DNA from: Melampsora larici-populina 98AG31
Taxonomy: Eukaryota; Basidiomycota; Pucciniomycetes; Pucciniales; Melampsoraceae
Assembly: GCF_000204055.1 (NCBI RefSeq)
Contig: NW_006768782.1
Coordinates: forward strand, 528,467-592,466
Length of the DNA: 64,000 nucleotides
Direction of reading: 5' to 3'
The notes under the pieces are model-generated. The model had not been told where the DNA came from. It saw only the letters and a program-made list of their open reading frames with translations, and did no database searches. Made by a program: the position numbers and the translations under genes. Every line of letters starts with the position of its first letter. The stretch's first letter is position 1. Positions 1-9,483 of the stretch are shown one piece after another.

Positions 1-277
1 TATACGAGGAGAGGAGAACGCAACATCCGTCAAGGCAAATTTTGCCTGAGTACGCTCTTCTACTTCAGAGTAATCATCAGAGTCACTGAAATCCAGCGGT
101 ACAACAGATGTTTTACCCACTTTAGAGGATTGAGGTCTGGAACGAGATTGAGTAATTGATTTAGAGCCGGACAAAGATGATTTACATTCTTCAATTATCT
201 TGTCGAGAGCCCAACAGTGATTGACATTGTGGTTGGTTCGTTTACAGAAAGAGCACAGGAGATTGATGGACCTTATG
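1..277 (-). mobile_element. Ty1/copia gag, distal part with CCHC zinc knuckle
   Basis: The minus strand is open through this segment and encodes a retroviral-type zinc knuckle, CSFCKRTNHNVNHC (CX2CX4HX4C), followed by a Ser/Lys-rich stretch and an acidic stretch. This is the nucleic-acid-binding end of a copia Gag. It is the continuation of the Gag N-terminus at 11905-12592: removing the inserted Ty3 element and one copy of the TTATG duplication joins the two in the same frame. The rest of the copia element (protease, integrase, RT, 3' LTR) lies left of the window. Calling it copia rests on the partner segment and on the LTR and primer site at 12887-13171. Confidence 0.8.
273..277. repeat. 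Target-site duplication TTATG, left copy
   Basis: TTATG immediately precedes the left LTR and is repeated at 11905-11909 right after the right LTR. Five base pairs is the usual duplication for Ty3/gypsy integration. Confidence 0.95.
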
Positions 278-1269
278 TGTGAGGGTTGGGTGCTCAGATG
301 AGTACTCAAGGCTCACTAATTTGGGCAATGTAGAGATTTGTAGTTTGTAATTGATTAATTATATTTCAAATATAATGTAAGTACAACTAGAAATATAGAA
401 AGAGGAGGAAGGAAAAAGGGGACTGGTCTGTTTGGATAAATCCAGACAGACTACAGTTAGTTGACTCCTTAAAAGGAGGTTTATAATTATATTACTTAAA
501 AGTTATAATTATAGAAGGTTGGATCCAAGGCCTTCCTTTAATCTTTATGTAACAGATTAAAGAGTGAGATGAAGGTCACTACTCTGGTTGTTCTTAAAGT
601 CACCAACTTGGGGTTGTTCTTAAGGTCACCAGCCTGAAAGTGCTTGTACGTAGGTCACTAGCCTTGGGTTGTTGGAAGGTCACCAACCTAAAATAGTTTC
701 TACTTGGGGAAAGTAGAGGATCCAGGGGGGTGAAGGAATTACTTACTTTTAATCAAGGAACTGATTAAAGTAATGAAGATAATCACTAGTCTTATATTTA
801 TAAGACTCTTGATGTTTACTTCAGTAGAACTTTAATTGTTCTTAAAAGTAGTGTGTAATAAAAGCTTGGGGGGAATCTCTGAAGGCTGAGAGAGAAGAGG
901 TTTATATACTCTTCTCTCCAAACCTAACTGTGGTGATATTTGCTTATATCACTACTGTGGTTTAGGGTTTAATTAGTACTATTAGTTATGGTTATCATTA
1001 ATGCTACATAATTACATATACCTGATATGTATATTATGTAGTATAAGCATTTTAACTCTTGACACTGAGTTATGAGGTGTAAATAATGTTTTATTACATA
1101 TTACATATGATTTTACATGTACTTGTATATGTAATTAATGTTTATATGTATTTTATTACATGTTACATGTGTTTTATAAGCTGTATGTACATGTAATTAG
1201 TTGTCTAAAGGTGGTTATCTATGTTACAAGTTAGTCTTTGGGTACATACATATGTACCCAGGGCTGACA
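278..1269 (-). repeat. Ty3/gypsy 3' LTR (992 bp)
   Basis: Matches 10913-11904 throughout as far as read, at a constant offset of 10,635. Ends are TG...CA. The region around 570-690 holds four to five degenerate copies of a unit containing AGGTCACCA/TAGTCACC with TTGTTCTTAA. The region 1010-1210 is rich in TACATRT words. A minus-strand TATA box (plus-strand TTATATA) is at 902-908. Confidence 0.95.
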
Positions 1270-1281
1270 TTCCCCACCCTC
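1270..1281 (-). promoter_or_regulatory. Polypurine tract of the Ty3 element
   Basis: The minus strand reads GAGGGTGGGGAA directly against the start of the 3' LTR (TGTCAGCC). A purine run next to the 3' LTR is the standard plus-strand primer in LTR elements. Confidence 0.75.
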
Positions 1282-1292
1282 AAAGGAGGTCA

Positions 1293-4200
1293 TTACTTCT
1301 TTTCAGAAGGTTTATGAGCTCTTTTTTGGGCTCTGAATTCTCGCAAGGTAGTTTTGTTATTGGGTACTTTATCTGCTAGTAGCCATTCATCTTCGTCTGC
1401 ACTCCTATTTTTATATCTCACAAGGTAGAGTGTAGTAGATTTACCGTTAACTTGTGTATCTCTTTGTTTTATTATGTGTGAAAAAATCTTTTCTCCTTCA
1501 GTATCAAACCTGATAGGAGTTTTCTTGGGTATTTCTCTATCGGGGAATTCGCTCTTGTCAGAAGCGTGAAATTTCTTTATCAATGAGATTGGAAATACAG
1601 GATGTTTTCTCCCAAATTCCTCTGTCAATGCTACTTCTACAGCATTGCTTCCATGGAACTTTAATATTACAAATGCTCCAACAAATTGGTCTTGAAGTTT
1701 CTTGGGTCCTTGCAGGTTAGTAAAGTTTGTAGTGGAGAGTAGAACTTGTTCTCCTACTACAAATTTAGGTTCTTTATGAGTTTTATTCCATCTCTCTTGA
1801 TTATAAGTCACGGAATCTTCAATACACTGCGCTGCTCGGGCTCTTGCTTTACCAAGCATATCAAAGAAACTTAGAGAAGTTGGATGAAATTCAACATTTT
1901 TATTCTTAATCTGGTCTTTTGGTAATCTAGGACAATAGCCTCTTTCTACTTCAAAAGGCTTCTTTCCTGTTGTGCTATGTATGCTGCTGTTATATGCTAA
2001 TTCTAATGCTGGCAGTAATGTATGCCAGTCATGTGTATGTCCATCTTTATCTGTGTAACAGAGTCCTTCAGTACAATACCTTCTGATGATTTCAGTTAAA
2101 GTACTAATATTCCTTTCACTGAGACCATCAGTCTGTGGATGATACGCAGTGGAAAGAGCTAAAGTTGTTCCAATAAGTGTATGTAGACTTTTCCAAAATT
2201 CAGAAGTAAATTTTGGATCTCTGTCACTGATAATAATTCGTGGTAATCCTACATCACTTATTATTCTTTCCCAGAATAGTAGTGCAATGTCCATTGCTGT
2301 TGCCTCTTTGTAGCATGGCAAGAACCTTGTTCTTTTTGAAAATCTGTCCACAATAACCAGTACACAGTTATAATTATTAATTAATGACGGTGGAAGACCA
2401 GTAACAAAATCCATGTTAATGACTTCCCACGCGTAAGTTGGTTCTTCTATTCTTTGAAGTAAACCAAATCTTTTTCCTGTGGCTTTATTTGCTTTTTGGC
2501 ATCTTTCACAAGTCTTTACATATTCTTCAACATCGTGTCTCCAATTTGGCCACCACGCTGTGTTTTTGATTCTGTCTACTGTCCTGTCTTCTGACAGGTG
2601 TCCTGACATAAATTCATCATGGCACACGTGCAATGTTTGTTGAATGTGCTCAGTAGTTATTATTACTAAAACCGCAGTATGCTTTTCTCTAAAGTATAGT
2701 AGGTCAGATTCAAGTGAAATTTTTCCTTGAGCTAATCCATCTTTCCAAGGTTGCTCAAGTGTGCTTGACAGGCTCAAATCAGTATTACGCGCAGACAATA
2801 TCCTGGTAAGTTTAGCTGTGTTACTATTCTTTTCATAACTAGCTTTCACTTCATCAAAGAATTCTTCAGATAATTCACATAAACTAATTCCCATCACAGG
2901 AATGTCTCTTTCCATCTCTTCTGGTTCCCATGCTGGATTATTGGAATCATTTGGCAACACCATTCTACTCAGTCCATCAGCATTGTTATGGAATTTTCCT
3001 GGTCTGTGTGTAATTGTCATAAATGGTTTATACTCTTGTATTGCCATCATCCATCTCAACATGTGTCTACTTGGAGATTTGAGATTTGTCAGAGATCTTA
3101 CTCCGGTACAATCTGTAATTACTTCAAAGTAGCTACCATCAAGGTAGTAGTGTAATTTTTCTAATGCCCAAACTAGTGCTAAAGCTTCTAGTTGGGGTGA
3201 AGAATATCTACTTTCAGTGTCTGTCAATTTTCTAGATATAAAGACAATTGGTCCTTCTTTTGGTTTTCCGTCAATTATTTGCGTTTGGTGTAGTGCTGCT
3301 CCTAATCCTTCAATTGATGCATCAACATAAAGTTTAAAAGGTTTTTCAAAGTCCGGGTGAAACAAGATTGGTGCTGTTGTAAGTATTTGTTTTATCTTAT
3401 TCACTGCGTCAATTCTTTCCTTTGTCATTTCAAATACTACGCCTTTAGCATAAAGTTTGTAGAGGCTACGAGTAATGATTACAAAGTTTGGAATGTGAGC
3501 TCTGTAGTAGCTTGTAAATCCTAAAAATGAACTCAACTCTTGTTTATCTTTTGGACAAGGTTTTTGTAGTATTGCTGCTACAGAGTTTTGGTCTACCGCT
3601 ACCCAGAGTCCTGATACACGATGGCCTAGGGCTTTACATTCCTCAAAACCAAAATGGCATTTCTTTAAAGATATGGTCATACCCATAGCTTTAGCTCTTA
3701 GCAATACTTTTTCCATTGCTTCTAGATGTTCTTTCCACGTAGTGTGAAAAACTATGATATCATCAATATATACTTTGAGCCATCCTTCTCTCAATTCTTT
3801 TGAAAATTCTGTATCCATCATTCTTTGAAAGAAAGCTGGAGCATTTTTGATTCCAAAAGGCATCCGTATATATTCGAAAATTCCCAAATGACAAATGATT
3901 CTGAGGAATTTCCTGCTACATATTTCCACAATGTTCTGGTGGAATCCTTTCATTATATCCATCAGAGTAATATGTTTTGCGTTAAAAAGGTTAGTCAATG
4001 ATTGATCTATTCTTGGCAAAGGGTATCTATCAGGCTTGGCGTACTGATTTAGAGCACGAAAATCTCCGCAAAGCCTAGATTTATCATTGTGCCATGCTAT
4101 TAGAACAGGTGAAGTTATATCAACTTCTTCATCACTACCTACTTTTCGTATTACACCCATCTTAAGTAATTCTTCAATATGTTTTTCTATTTCCTTTCTA

Positions 4201-7200
4201 CTTCTCGGGCTAGCTGGATATGCACCTTTCCTTAGGATGGGTGGGTAAGGTTTGTCTATTGTGAGTTCTATTTTCACCGGATGGTTCTTAATAACTCCTA
4301 GAGGTTGTTCTCCCAAACCAAATTGGTCTTTGTATTTAATTACCATTTGAATTATGTCTTCTTTCTGATCGTGAGTAAGATTGGGTCCAAACTCTGCTTC
4401 CAATATTTTCTCTCGAAGTTTTCTTGCATCTTCAGCTATTGAAGTTTCTTTTGCAATGTCAGGTTTAATTGACAAAATCTCTTTATGTTGCATTAAGGCA
4501 AATTTGATACTTTTGTTATGATTACCAATGGTAAAATATCTTTCTTTACTATGAAATATATCAGATCCATATTGGCTCAAGTTTTCTGCCCCTAAAATGA
4601 AGTATTTATTGTTTGCATTCTCCATTACAACAAATTCAGCATTCATTCTGATTGATTGTTTAACATGTGGGAATATCACGGGTAAGCTGATTACGCCTAA
4701 GGCATGAAGTTTACTACCAACTCCGGAGAATTTTACATGACTACTGGGCATGATTTTTTCTTGCCAGTCTGGTACTATTTCAGATAAAAAATGTTTTCCT
4801 ACAATTGAGCATGATGCTCCGCTGTCTAGTAGCATTGGTACTTTACAATTATTTACTAATGCTCGAGCCATTCCGTGATGTCCTAGTGTATGTGCCATTC
4901 CATCTGCTGGTTTGGATTTCAGTAGTCTTGCATCAATTGTATTCCCCATTTGCATGTCATCTTGCCATGAATGAGGTACATCTGCTTCAGCTTGTAATAT
5001 ATTGATATCTTTTTCATTATCTTCATGAGTATCAATCATGCAGACATTCTGTTGATGTTGATTTTGTTGATTTTCTCCTTCACTCTCTGAACTTGAATCT
5101 CCTGAAAGTTGTCCTCCTTGAAAATCAAACTCATCATTCATGTTATCACTCTCTCCAGTGTCTTCTTCAATTACGTTTATTTTCTTATCTTTGCATCCTC
5201 TCCACTGATGTTTCGGATCTTTACTTCCGCAGTTTGGGCATGCTCTAGAAGGTTTCCTTTCCAATGTACTTGGTTGAACTCTTGTACTAGATGGTCCTTG
5301 TATTTTATCATCTTTCAAGGTAGCTCTATTGTCCATAAACGGTCTCCTTGGTCTATTCAAGTATCTCTTTTTTGTAATGATGGTTGTATTTTCAAAGATA
5401 TCTTTGAATACCATCAGAAACATGTCCCACTCGTATGGTGTAGAGAGTTGACTTTTGATTGCATTTCTAGCGTCACCATCCACTTTATTCAAGATTTTAT
5501 TTACTATTCTGTCTTCAGAAGAGTCTGGATCAAAAGCTGAAATTCTCTTTTTTTGTTTCAAAGACCAAGTTGTGGGATCTGTGTGTATAGTAGCATCAAA
5601 TTTGTCGTTTATAAATAAGTCTTCCATGTTATTCTTCCAAACATTGTTACCGAATCTCTTATGGATTTCTTCTTTCCACTCATCCCACGTCATGGAACCT
5701 TTAGTTTTTCGTTTGTCCATATACCATTGTCCTGCCGTGCCTGTGAAAGCTGTTGCTAAATGGCTTACAACAACAAGAGGGTCCATTTTCAGAGTTATAA
5801 TTAAATCATCACACCAGTCAATGTAATCATTATGGTTATATTCACCGTCTCCGCTAAATTTTTTCCAATCTCTTCCTGTTGGCCAAAGTTTAGTCAAAGC
5901 TTTTGTTAAGTTATCTTCTCTAGCAGATTCCGTTATAGCCGTGTGAGCAGTACCTTCTCTCATAAAAGATCTTTCACAAGGTGGAAGTGTTTCTTCTCGT
6001 ACTTCTGTTCTTTCACGCATTGTCGGGCTCTGAAAGTCTCTATTCACTGGTGCAGGTTCTACATAGCTCACGGTTCTTTCTCTTGGTTCCGCTGTGGCTA
6101 GTCTGAATCTGGCTTCTCCTCTAAGTGATGGATCAACTCTTGGGGCTTCTTCAAAAGGTGAGTTGAACTGTCTGTTGTGTACATTTGGACTTGTTTGGTT
6201 TATTGGGATAGAAGTATTATTAATGTTACTTACTACATCAGGTTTAAGTTCTTGAATAATTGACAATGTTGCTGCATTAGCGTTGTCTTCCATTTGTATC
6301 AGTTGTTGTTGTATTTCAACATTTTTCTCTAATATTTTATTGTTTGATATCATTTGTTGATTCAATATTTGATCTGAAAAAGATTTCATCTGGATTTCTT
6401 GTTGTCTCAATAATTCTTTTTTTAATTGTTCATGATTGTCTTTTATATTTTCTTGTAATGCGTGATAAGATCTCATCATACTACTTTCGAATTGTTGTTG
6501 TTGTATATTCAAGTTTTCACGAATCTTTGTGATATTTGTATCTTCTTTGATTTCACCAATGGTGGAACTTACTTGACTTTCATGTTTTTGAAATTTATTG
6601 AGTAGTTCCTCAATTTTATTATAGGGGTCTTTGATTGGTAACTTGAGCTGTTTATCCATTTTGATGTCTAATTGTTTTAGAACAATTTTCATTTCTCCGA
6701 GATCACTTATTACTGCATCACTTGTTTCTCTGATATCCTGTTTATCATGATTTCTTTCTTGAGAGATTTTATTTATTGTCTTGTAGAAATTTTTATCATA
6801 ATTGCTAAGTTTGGAGGTTACTCTTTTCTCACTTTCAGCAATACGTGTAGCTATTTGACTGGCTAAGTTTGTTATTTGTTTAACCATGCTCTGTTCAGAT
6901 GGTTTCAATGTTGGTTCTTCAAAGATTTTATTTAATGTACTTCGAATTTGTAATGCTATAGCCTGAGTCTTATTTAGACTATACATTGGAGTCACTGTAG
7001 ATTTCTGTATCTCAGTTTCTCCTAGTACAGCTTCTTGAGTTGTATGAGACGATGATGCACTTGCTTCTTTATTTTCAGAACTAGGAATATGTTCTTTTTC
7101 TTTTCCTTTATTCTTGGGTTGTATCTCGGCCTGAGACTTATCTTTTGATTCAAGGAGAAGTTTCTTGATTTCTTGAATTTCACCAAATTTTTCTTTCAAA

Positions 7201-8600
7201 TCTGCAAATTTCACTTTAACATCATCATAAGCTGTTTGATGTTGTTCTTGATTTTTGAATTCATAACTTAGTTTTTTAATTTCATCAAGTTCTTCTTTTA
7301 AATCTAAAAATTTTCTCATAATATCATCATAAGATGTTTTGTGTAATTGGCAAATTGTTTGGAATTCTTTAACTCTCATATGCTCACTTTGCTCACCTTG
7401 ATTTTTTAACAAGTTCAAATTGGGATTTAATTGCTCAACTTTTTCATAAATAGCGTGTGTTTTTCGTCTAACAAGGTCATCTAAATCTAAATAAGAACTT
7501 GAAACAGATACAGAGGAAGAAACTTTAGAATTTAAATTTGAATTTGATTGTGACTGGTTGAACAGTCCTTGATAGTCTAGCTGATCAAGTTCATCTTCTT
7601 CTAACTTGGGAGAGTTGACAGAAGGTAATCTGGAAAGGGAAGTACTTTCATCTAGAGGAGGTCCAGTGAAAGGAGTATCAGTATACAATACTGATGGATG
7701 AAAATGAAAAGTAGAGGTAGGAGGAGGTAAGATACTTACTGATCTTTCTCTCTCTCCTTGCCTTTGCTCCTTGGTTCTGGGTCTGAATCGTCTCTCTTCA
7801 TTCGCTTCACCACTAAAATCATATCCAGCAGGTTTGACGCATTCTCTGCTAGATCGTCGATCTCGTCGTCTCGGGCTCGTTTTCGGCGTTGGCTGGACGG
7901 TCCCGCTCTGGGAGTATCGAATGGCTCCATGGTTCGTGGATTCAAGTGGTAGGGGTTGTAACCCGCCACTTCCTCCACCTTCGATCTGTGACGACGACCA
8001 CCCAGGAACTCTTCGAGTTCCCGGTGTGCTTCCTTCGCTGCACCAAGGATTTGTCGATAATTGGAGTTGTTGTTGGCCACTTTCGCTTCGTCGAGGTTCC
8101 TCTTCAAGTCGAGGATTACCTGTCGGAGTCGGGCTTCCTCCACGTCGCGAGTTTGTTGGTAAGACTGTGGCGGTGGAGGAGGTGGAGGCATAGGGTTGTT
8201 GCTCGAGCCCTGAGCTGGCAGTTGGGGTCGATAAGCAGGGGATGGAGGTGGGGGGTAGATCAGTTGGGGGTTGTAGACAGGAGAGGGAGCTGGCGGGTAC
8301 TGGGCCACCGGCGCTGCTAGGTGTGTCGGGTATTGAGGTTGATAGTGATAGCCCGCCTGCTGTTGTTGGGTCTAGAGTCGATAAGGTAAGAATCTTCTTA
8401 TTAATTTCTTTTTCTTTAGCAAAATTTTCAACTAATTGAATGTTAGGCTTACCTGATGGTGGTAAAGGTTCGAATAGTTCCCCCACCGGGGTCCTCCTTG
8501 TCCCCCGTGAGCTTGGTTCGGCAGATCGTTTCGATTTCGCTGATCCTCGTGTACTGGCGGAGCTTGCGCGGCTTGGTGGTTGTGAGTTTCTGGAAGACAT
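1293..8600 (-). CDS. Ty3/gypsy Gag-Pol polyprotein, intact open frame
   Basis: A 2,435-codon frame without stops. Approximate residues: long coiled coil 370-790; capsid-like gag domain (WKKFSGDGEY...AGQWYMDKRK) 905-1000; zinc knuckle CPNCGSKDPKHQWRGC about 1120; aspartic protease LLDSGAS about 1257; reverse transcriptase with YIDDIIVF about 1609; RNase H (YVDASIEGLGAAL) about 1755; integrase HHCC zinc finger 1990-2035 and D-D-E core (MDFVTG, SDRDPKF, GLSERN) 2060-2160; GPY/F-like module about 2290; C-terminal chromodomain-like segment (YLVRYKNR...DEWLLADKV) 2376-2435. All catalytic residues seem present. The first 300 or so residues (upstream of about 7644) are low-complexity S/P/T/R text that overlaps a better-looking coding frame on the same strand (7740-8589), so the true start is probably inside or spliced. 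Confidence 0.92.
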   Translation of the reverse strand: MSSRNSQPPSRASSASTRGSAKSKRSAEPSSRGTRRTPVGELFEPLPPSGKPNIQLVENFAKEKEINKKILTLSTLDPTTAGGLSLSTSIPDTPSSAGGPVPASSLSCLQPPTDLPPTSIPCLSTPTASSGLEQQPYASTSSTATVLPTNSRRGGSPTPTGNPRLEEEPRRSESGQQQLQLSTNPWCSEGSTPGTRRVPGWSSSQIEGGGSGGLQPLPLESTNHGAIRYSQSGTVQPTPKTSPRRRDRRSSRECVKPAGYDFSGEANEERRFRPRTKEQRQGERERSVSILPPPTSTFHFHPSVLYTDTPFTGPPLDESTSLSRLPSVNSPKLEEDELDQLDYQGLFNQSQSNSNLNSKVSSSVSVSSSYLDLDDLVRRKTHAIYEKVEQLNPNLNLLKNQGEQSEHMRVKEFQTICQLHKTSYDDIMRKFLDLKEELDEIKKLSYEFKNQEQHQTAYDDVKVKFADLKEKFGEIQEIKKLLLESKDKSQAEIQPKNKGKEKEHIPSSENKEASASSSHTTQEAVLGETEIQKSTVTPMYSLNKTQAIALQIRSTLNKIFEEPTLKPSEQSMVKQITNLASQIATRIAESEKRVTSKLSNYDKNFYKTINKISQERNHDKQDIRETSDAVISDLGEMKIVLKQLDIKMDKQLKLPIKDPYNKIEELLNKFQKHESQVSSTIGEIKEDTNITKIRENLNIQQQQFESSMMRSYHALQENIKDNHEQLKKELLRQQEIQMKSFSDQILNQQMISNNKILEKNVEIQQQLIQMEDNANAATLSIIQELKPDVVSNINNTSIPINQTSPNVHNRQFNSPFEEAPRVDPSLRGEARFRLATAEPRERTVSYVEPAPVNRDFQSPTMRERTEVREETLPPCERSFMREGTAHTAITESAREDNLTKALTKLWPTGRDWKKFSGDGEYNHNDYIDWCDDLIITLKMDPLVVVSHLATAFTGTAGQWYMDKRKTKGSMTWDEWKEEIHKRFGNNVWKNNMEDLFINDKFDATIHTDPTTWSLKQKKRISAFDPDSSEDRIVNKILNKVDGDARNAIKSQLSTPYEWDMFLMVFKDIFENTTIITKKRYLNRPRRPFMDNRATLKDDKIQGPSSTRVQPSTLERKPSRACPNCGSKDPKHQWRGCKDKKINVIEEDTGESDNMNDEFDFQGGQLSGDSSSESEGENQQNQHQQNVCMIDTHEDNEKDINILQAEADVPHSWQDDMQMGNTIDARLLKSKPADGMAHTLGHHGMARALVNNCKVPMLLDSGASCSIVGKHFLSEIVPDWQEKIMPSSHVKFSGVGSKLHALGVISLPVIFPHVKQSIRMNAEFVVMENANNKYFILGAENLSQYGSDIFHSKERYFTIGNHNKSIKFALMQHKEILSIKPDIAKETSIAEDARKLREKILEAEFGPNLTHDQKEDIIQMVIKYKDQFGLGEQPLGVIKNHPVKIELTIDKPYPPILRKGAYPASPRSRKEIEKHIEELLKMGVIRKVGSDEEVDITSPVLIAWHNDKSRLCGDFRALNQYAKPDRYPLPRIDQSLTNLFNAKHITLMDIMKGFHQNIVEICSRKFLRIICHLGIFEYIRMPFGIKNAPAFFQRMMDTEFSKELREGWLKVYIDDIIVFHTTWKEHLEAMEKVLLRAKAMGMTISLKKCHFGFEECKALGHRVSGLWVAVDQNSVAAILQKPCPKDKQELSSFLGFTSYYRAHIPNFVIITRSLYKLYAKGVVFEMTKERIDAVNKIKQILTTAPILFHPDFEKPFKLYVDASIEGLGAALHQTQIIDGKPKEGPIVFISRKLTDTESRYSSPQLEALALVWALEKLHYYLDGSYFEVITDCTGVRSLTNLKSPSRHMLRWMMAIQEYKPFMTITHRPGKFHNNADGLSRMVLPNDSNNPAWEPEEMERDIPVMGISLCELSEEFFDEVKASYEKNSNTAKLTRILSARNTDLSLSSTLEQPWKDGLAQGKISLESDLLYFREKHTAVLVIITTEHIQQTLHVCHDEFMSGHLSEDRTVDRIKNTAWWPNWRHDVEEYVKTCERCQKANKATGKRFGLLQRIEEPTYAWEVINMDFVTGLPPSLINNYNCVLVIVDRFSKRTRFLPCYKEATAMDIALLFWERIISDVGLPRIIISDRDPKFTSEFWKSLHTLIGTTLALSTAYHPQTDGLSERNISTLTEIIRRYCTEGLCYTDKDGHTHDWHTLLPALELAYNSSIHSTTGKKPFEVERGYCPRLPKDQIKNKNVEFHPTSLSFFDMLGKARARAAQCIEDSVTYNQERWNKTHKEPKFVVGEQVLLSTTNFTNLQGPKKLQDQFVGAFVILKFHGSNAVEVALTEEFGRKHPVFPISLIKKFHASDKSEFPDREIPKKTPIRFDTEGEKIFSHIIKQRDTQVNGKSTTLYLVRYKNRSADEDEWLLADKVPNNKTTLREFRAQKRAHKPSEKK

Positions 8601-9483
8601 AACGGTGGTTAAAAAAAAAAGGTATCTTTTATAAAAATAACTTAATATGAAAATTCAATCTAAATTAGCAACTTACGGTTTTCGTACGCTCCGTGAGCTT
8701 GATGATGATGTCCTTGCTGGGCTTGTCCTTGATCGATCGCGTGATCTAGAAGGTTATTTCCAAAGAAAACAAACAACCAAACAAAACAGAAAAAAAAATT
8801 ATTAAATCGATTAAATTTAGTAAAGTAGTTACTACTTACGATGATGTTGATTCCCGTGTCCTTGAGCTTGATGTTCTTGATAATTGTAATCCTGAGCTGG
8901 ATTGTGGTTTTGTTCTATGATGTGTGAGAGGGAATAAGAATGTGAGATGTGTATTAAAAAGGAAAGTGTATCAGTCTTATGTTTCCTTAAAACACAGTAC
9001 GTTCGAGAAGGATACAAAAAAAATTTAGTTTTTTATTCGAATTCTTACTTACGATGAGGTTGTACACGCTGATCTTGATTTGGTTCAGCAGGATGATTGT
9101 GACCGTTGTCTAAAAAGTATTAGATAAAGGTTATTGATAAAGGAAAAAAATTGATAAAATGAAAGAATAAACAAAACACAAAGGAAAAATTTGCTTACTT
9201 TGGTGTTGGACGATCAAGTTCTCTGGAGGAGGTGCTTGAGATTGTTCGTAGTTTCTCGCCGTATCGTCAGAACCGGGAGATGCTAGGTCTATGACCAACG
9301 GGTTGGCTGTTGGTGTCGCAGCGGCAGAATCCACTATAATCGGTTCTTGGGTCGTATTACCATACGCGTCTTCGAACTCGATCACGGATCCGTCGTAGTT
9401 CGGGTCTTGTATAGCAGGAGTAGACTGGTGTGTGTTATTCGCGTTAGCTGGTTGTGGCACTGGGGTGCCGTGGTTTGCGAGGT
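7740..9483 (-). CDS. Spliced His/Gln/Pro-rich open region upstream of gag in the Ty3 element
   Basis: Six candidate exons on the minus strand: 9483-9199, 9109-9053, 8914-8840, 8745-8677, 8589-8453 and 8371-7740. Each intron has GT(A/G)AG-type donors and AG acceptors. The first four junctions all split a codon after base 1, the fifth is in phase 0, and the joined frame is open. It encodes acidic T/N/P text, then short His/Gln/Gly-rich blocks (GHHHQAHG, QAHGGQGG), a proline tract (MPPPPPPPQSYQQ), a coiled coil (RLRQVILDLKRNLDEAK) and a basic tail (SKGKEREKDQ). A donor at 7739 and an acceptor at 7645 (AAAG) could join it in frame to gag-pol. More exons probably lie upstream (donors near 9968 and 10161). 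It could instead be a captured host gene. No function is recognised. Confidence 0.55.

Noticed and set aside
1293..8600. The full 2,435-codon frame as the real start of the Ty3 polyprotein
   Set aside because: The frame is open, but its first part overlaps a phase-consistent spliced coding region in another frame, so I keep the frame yet do not trust the start at 8600.
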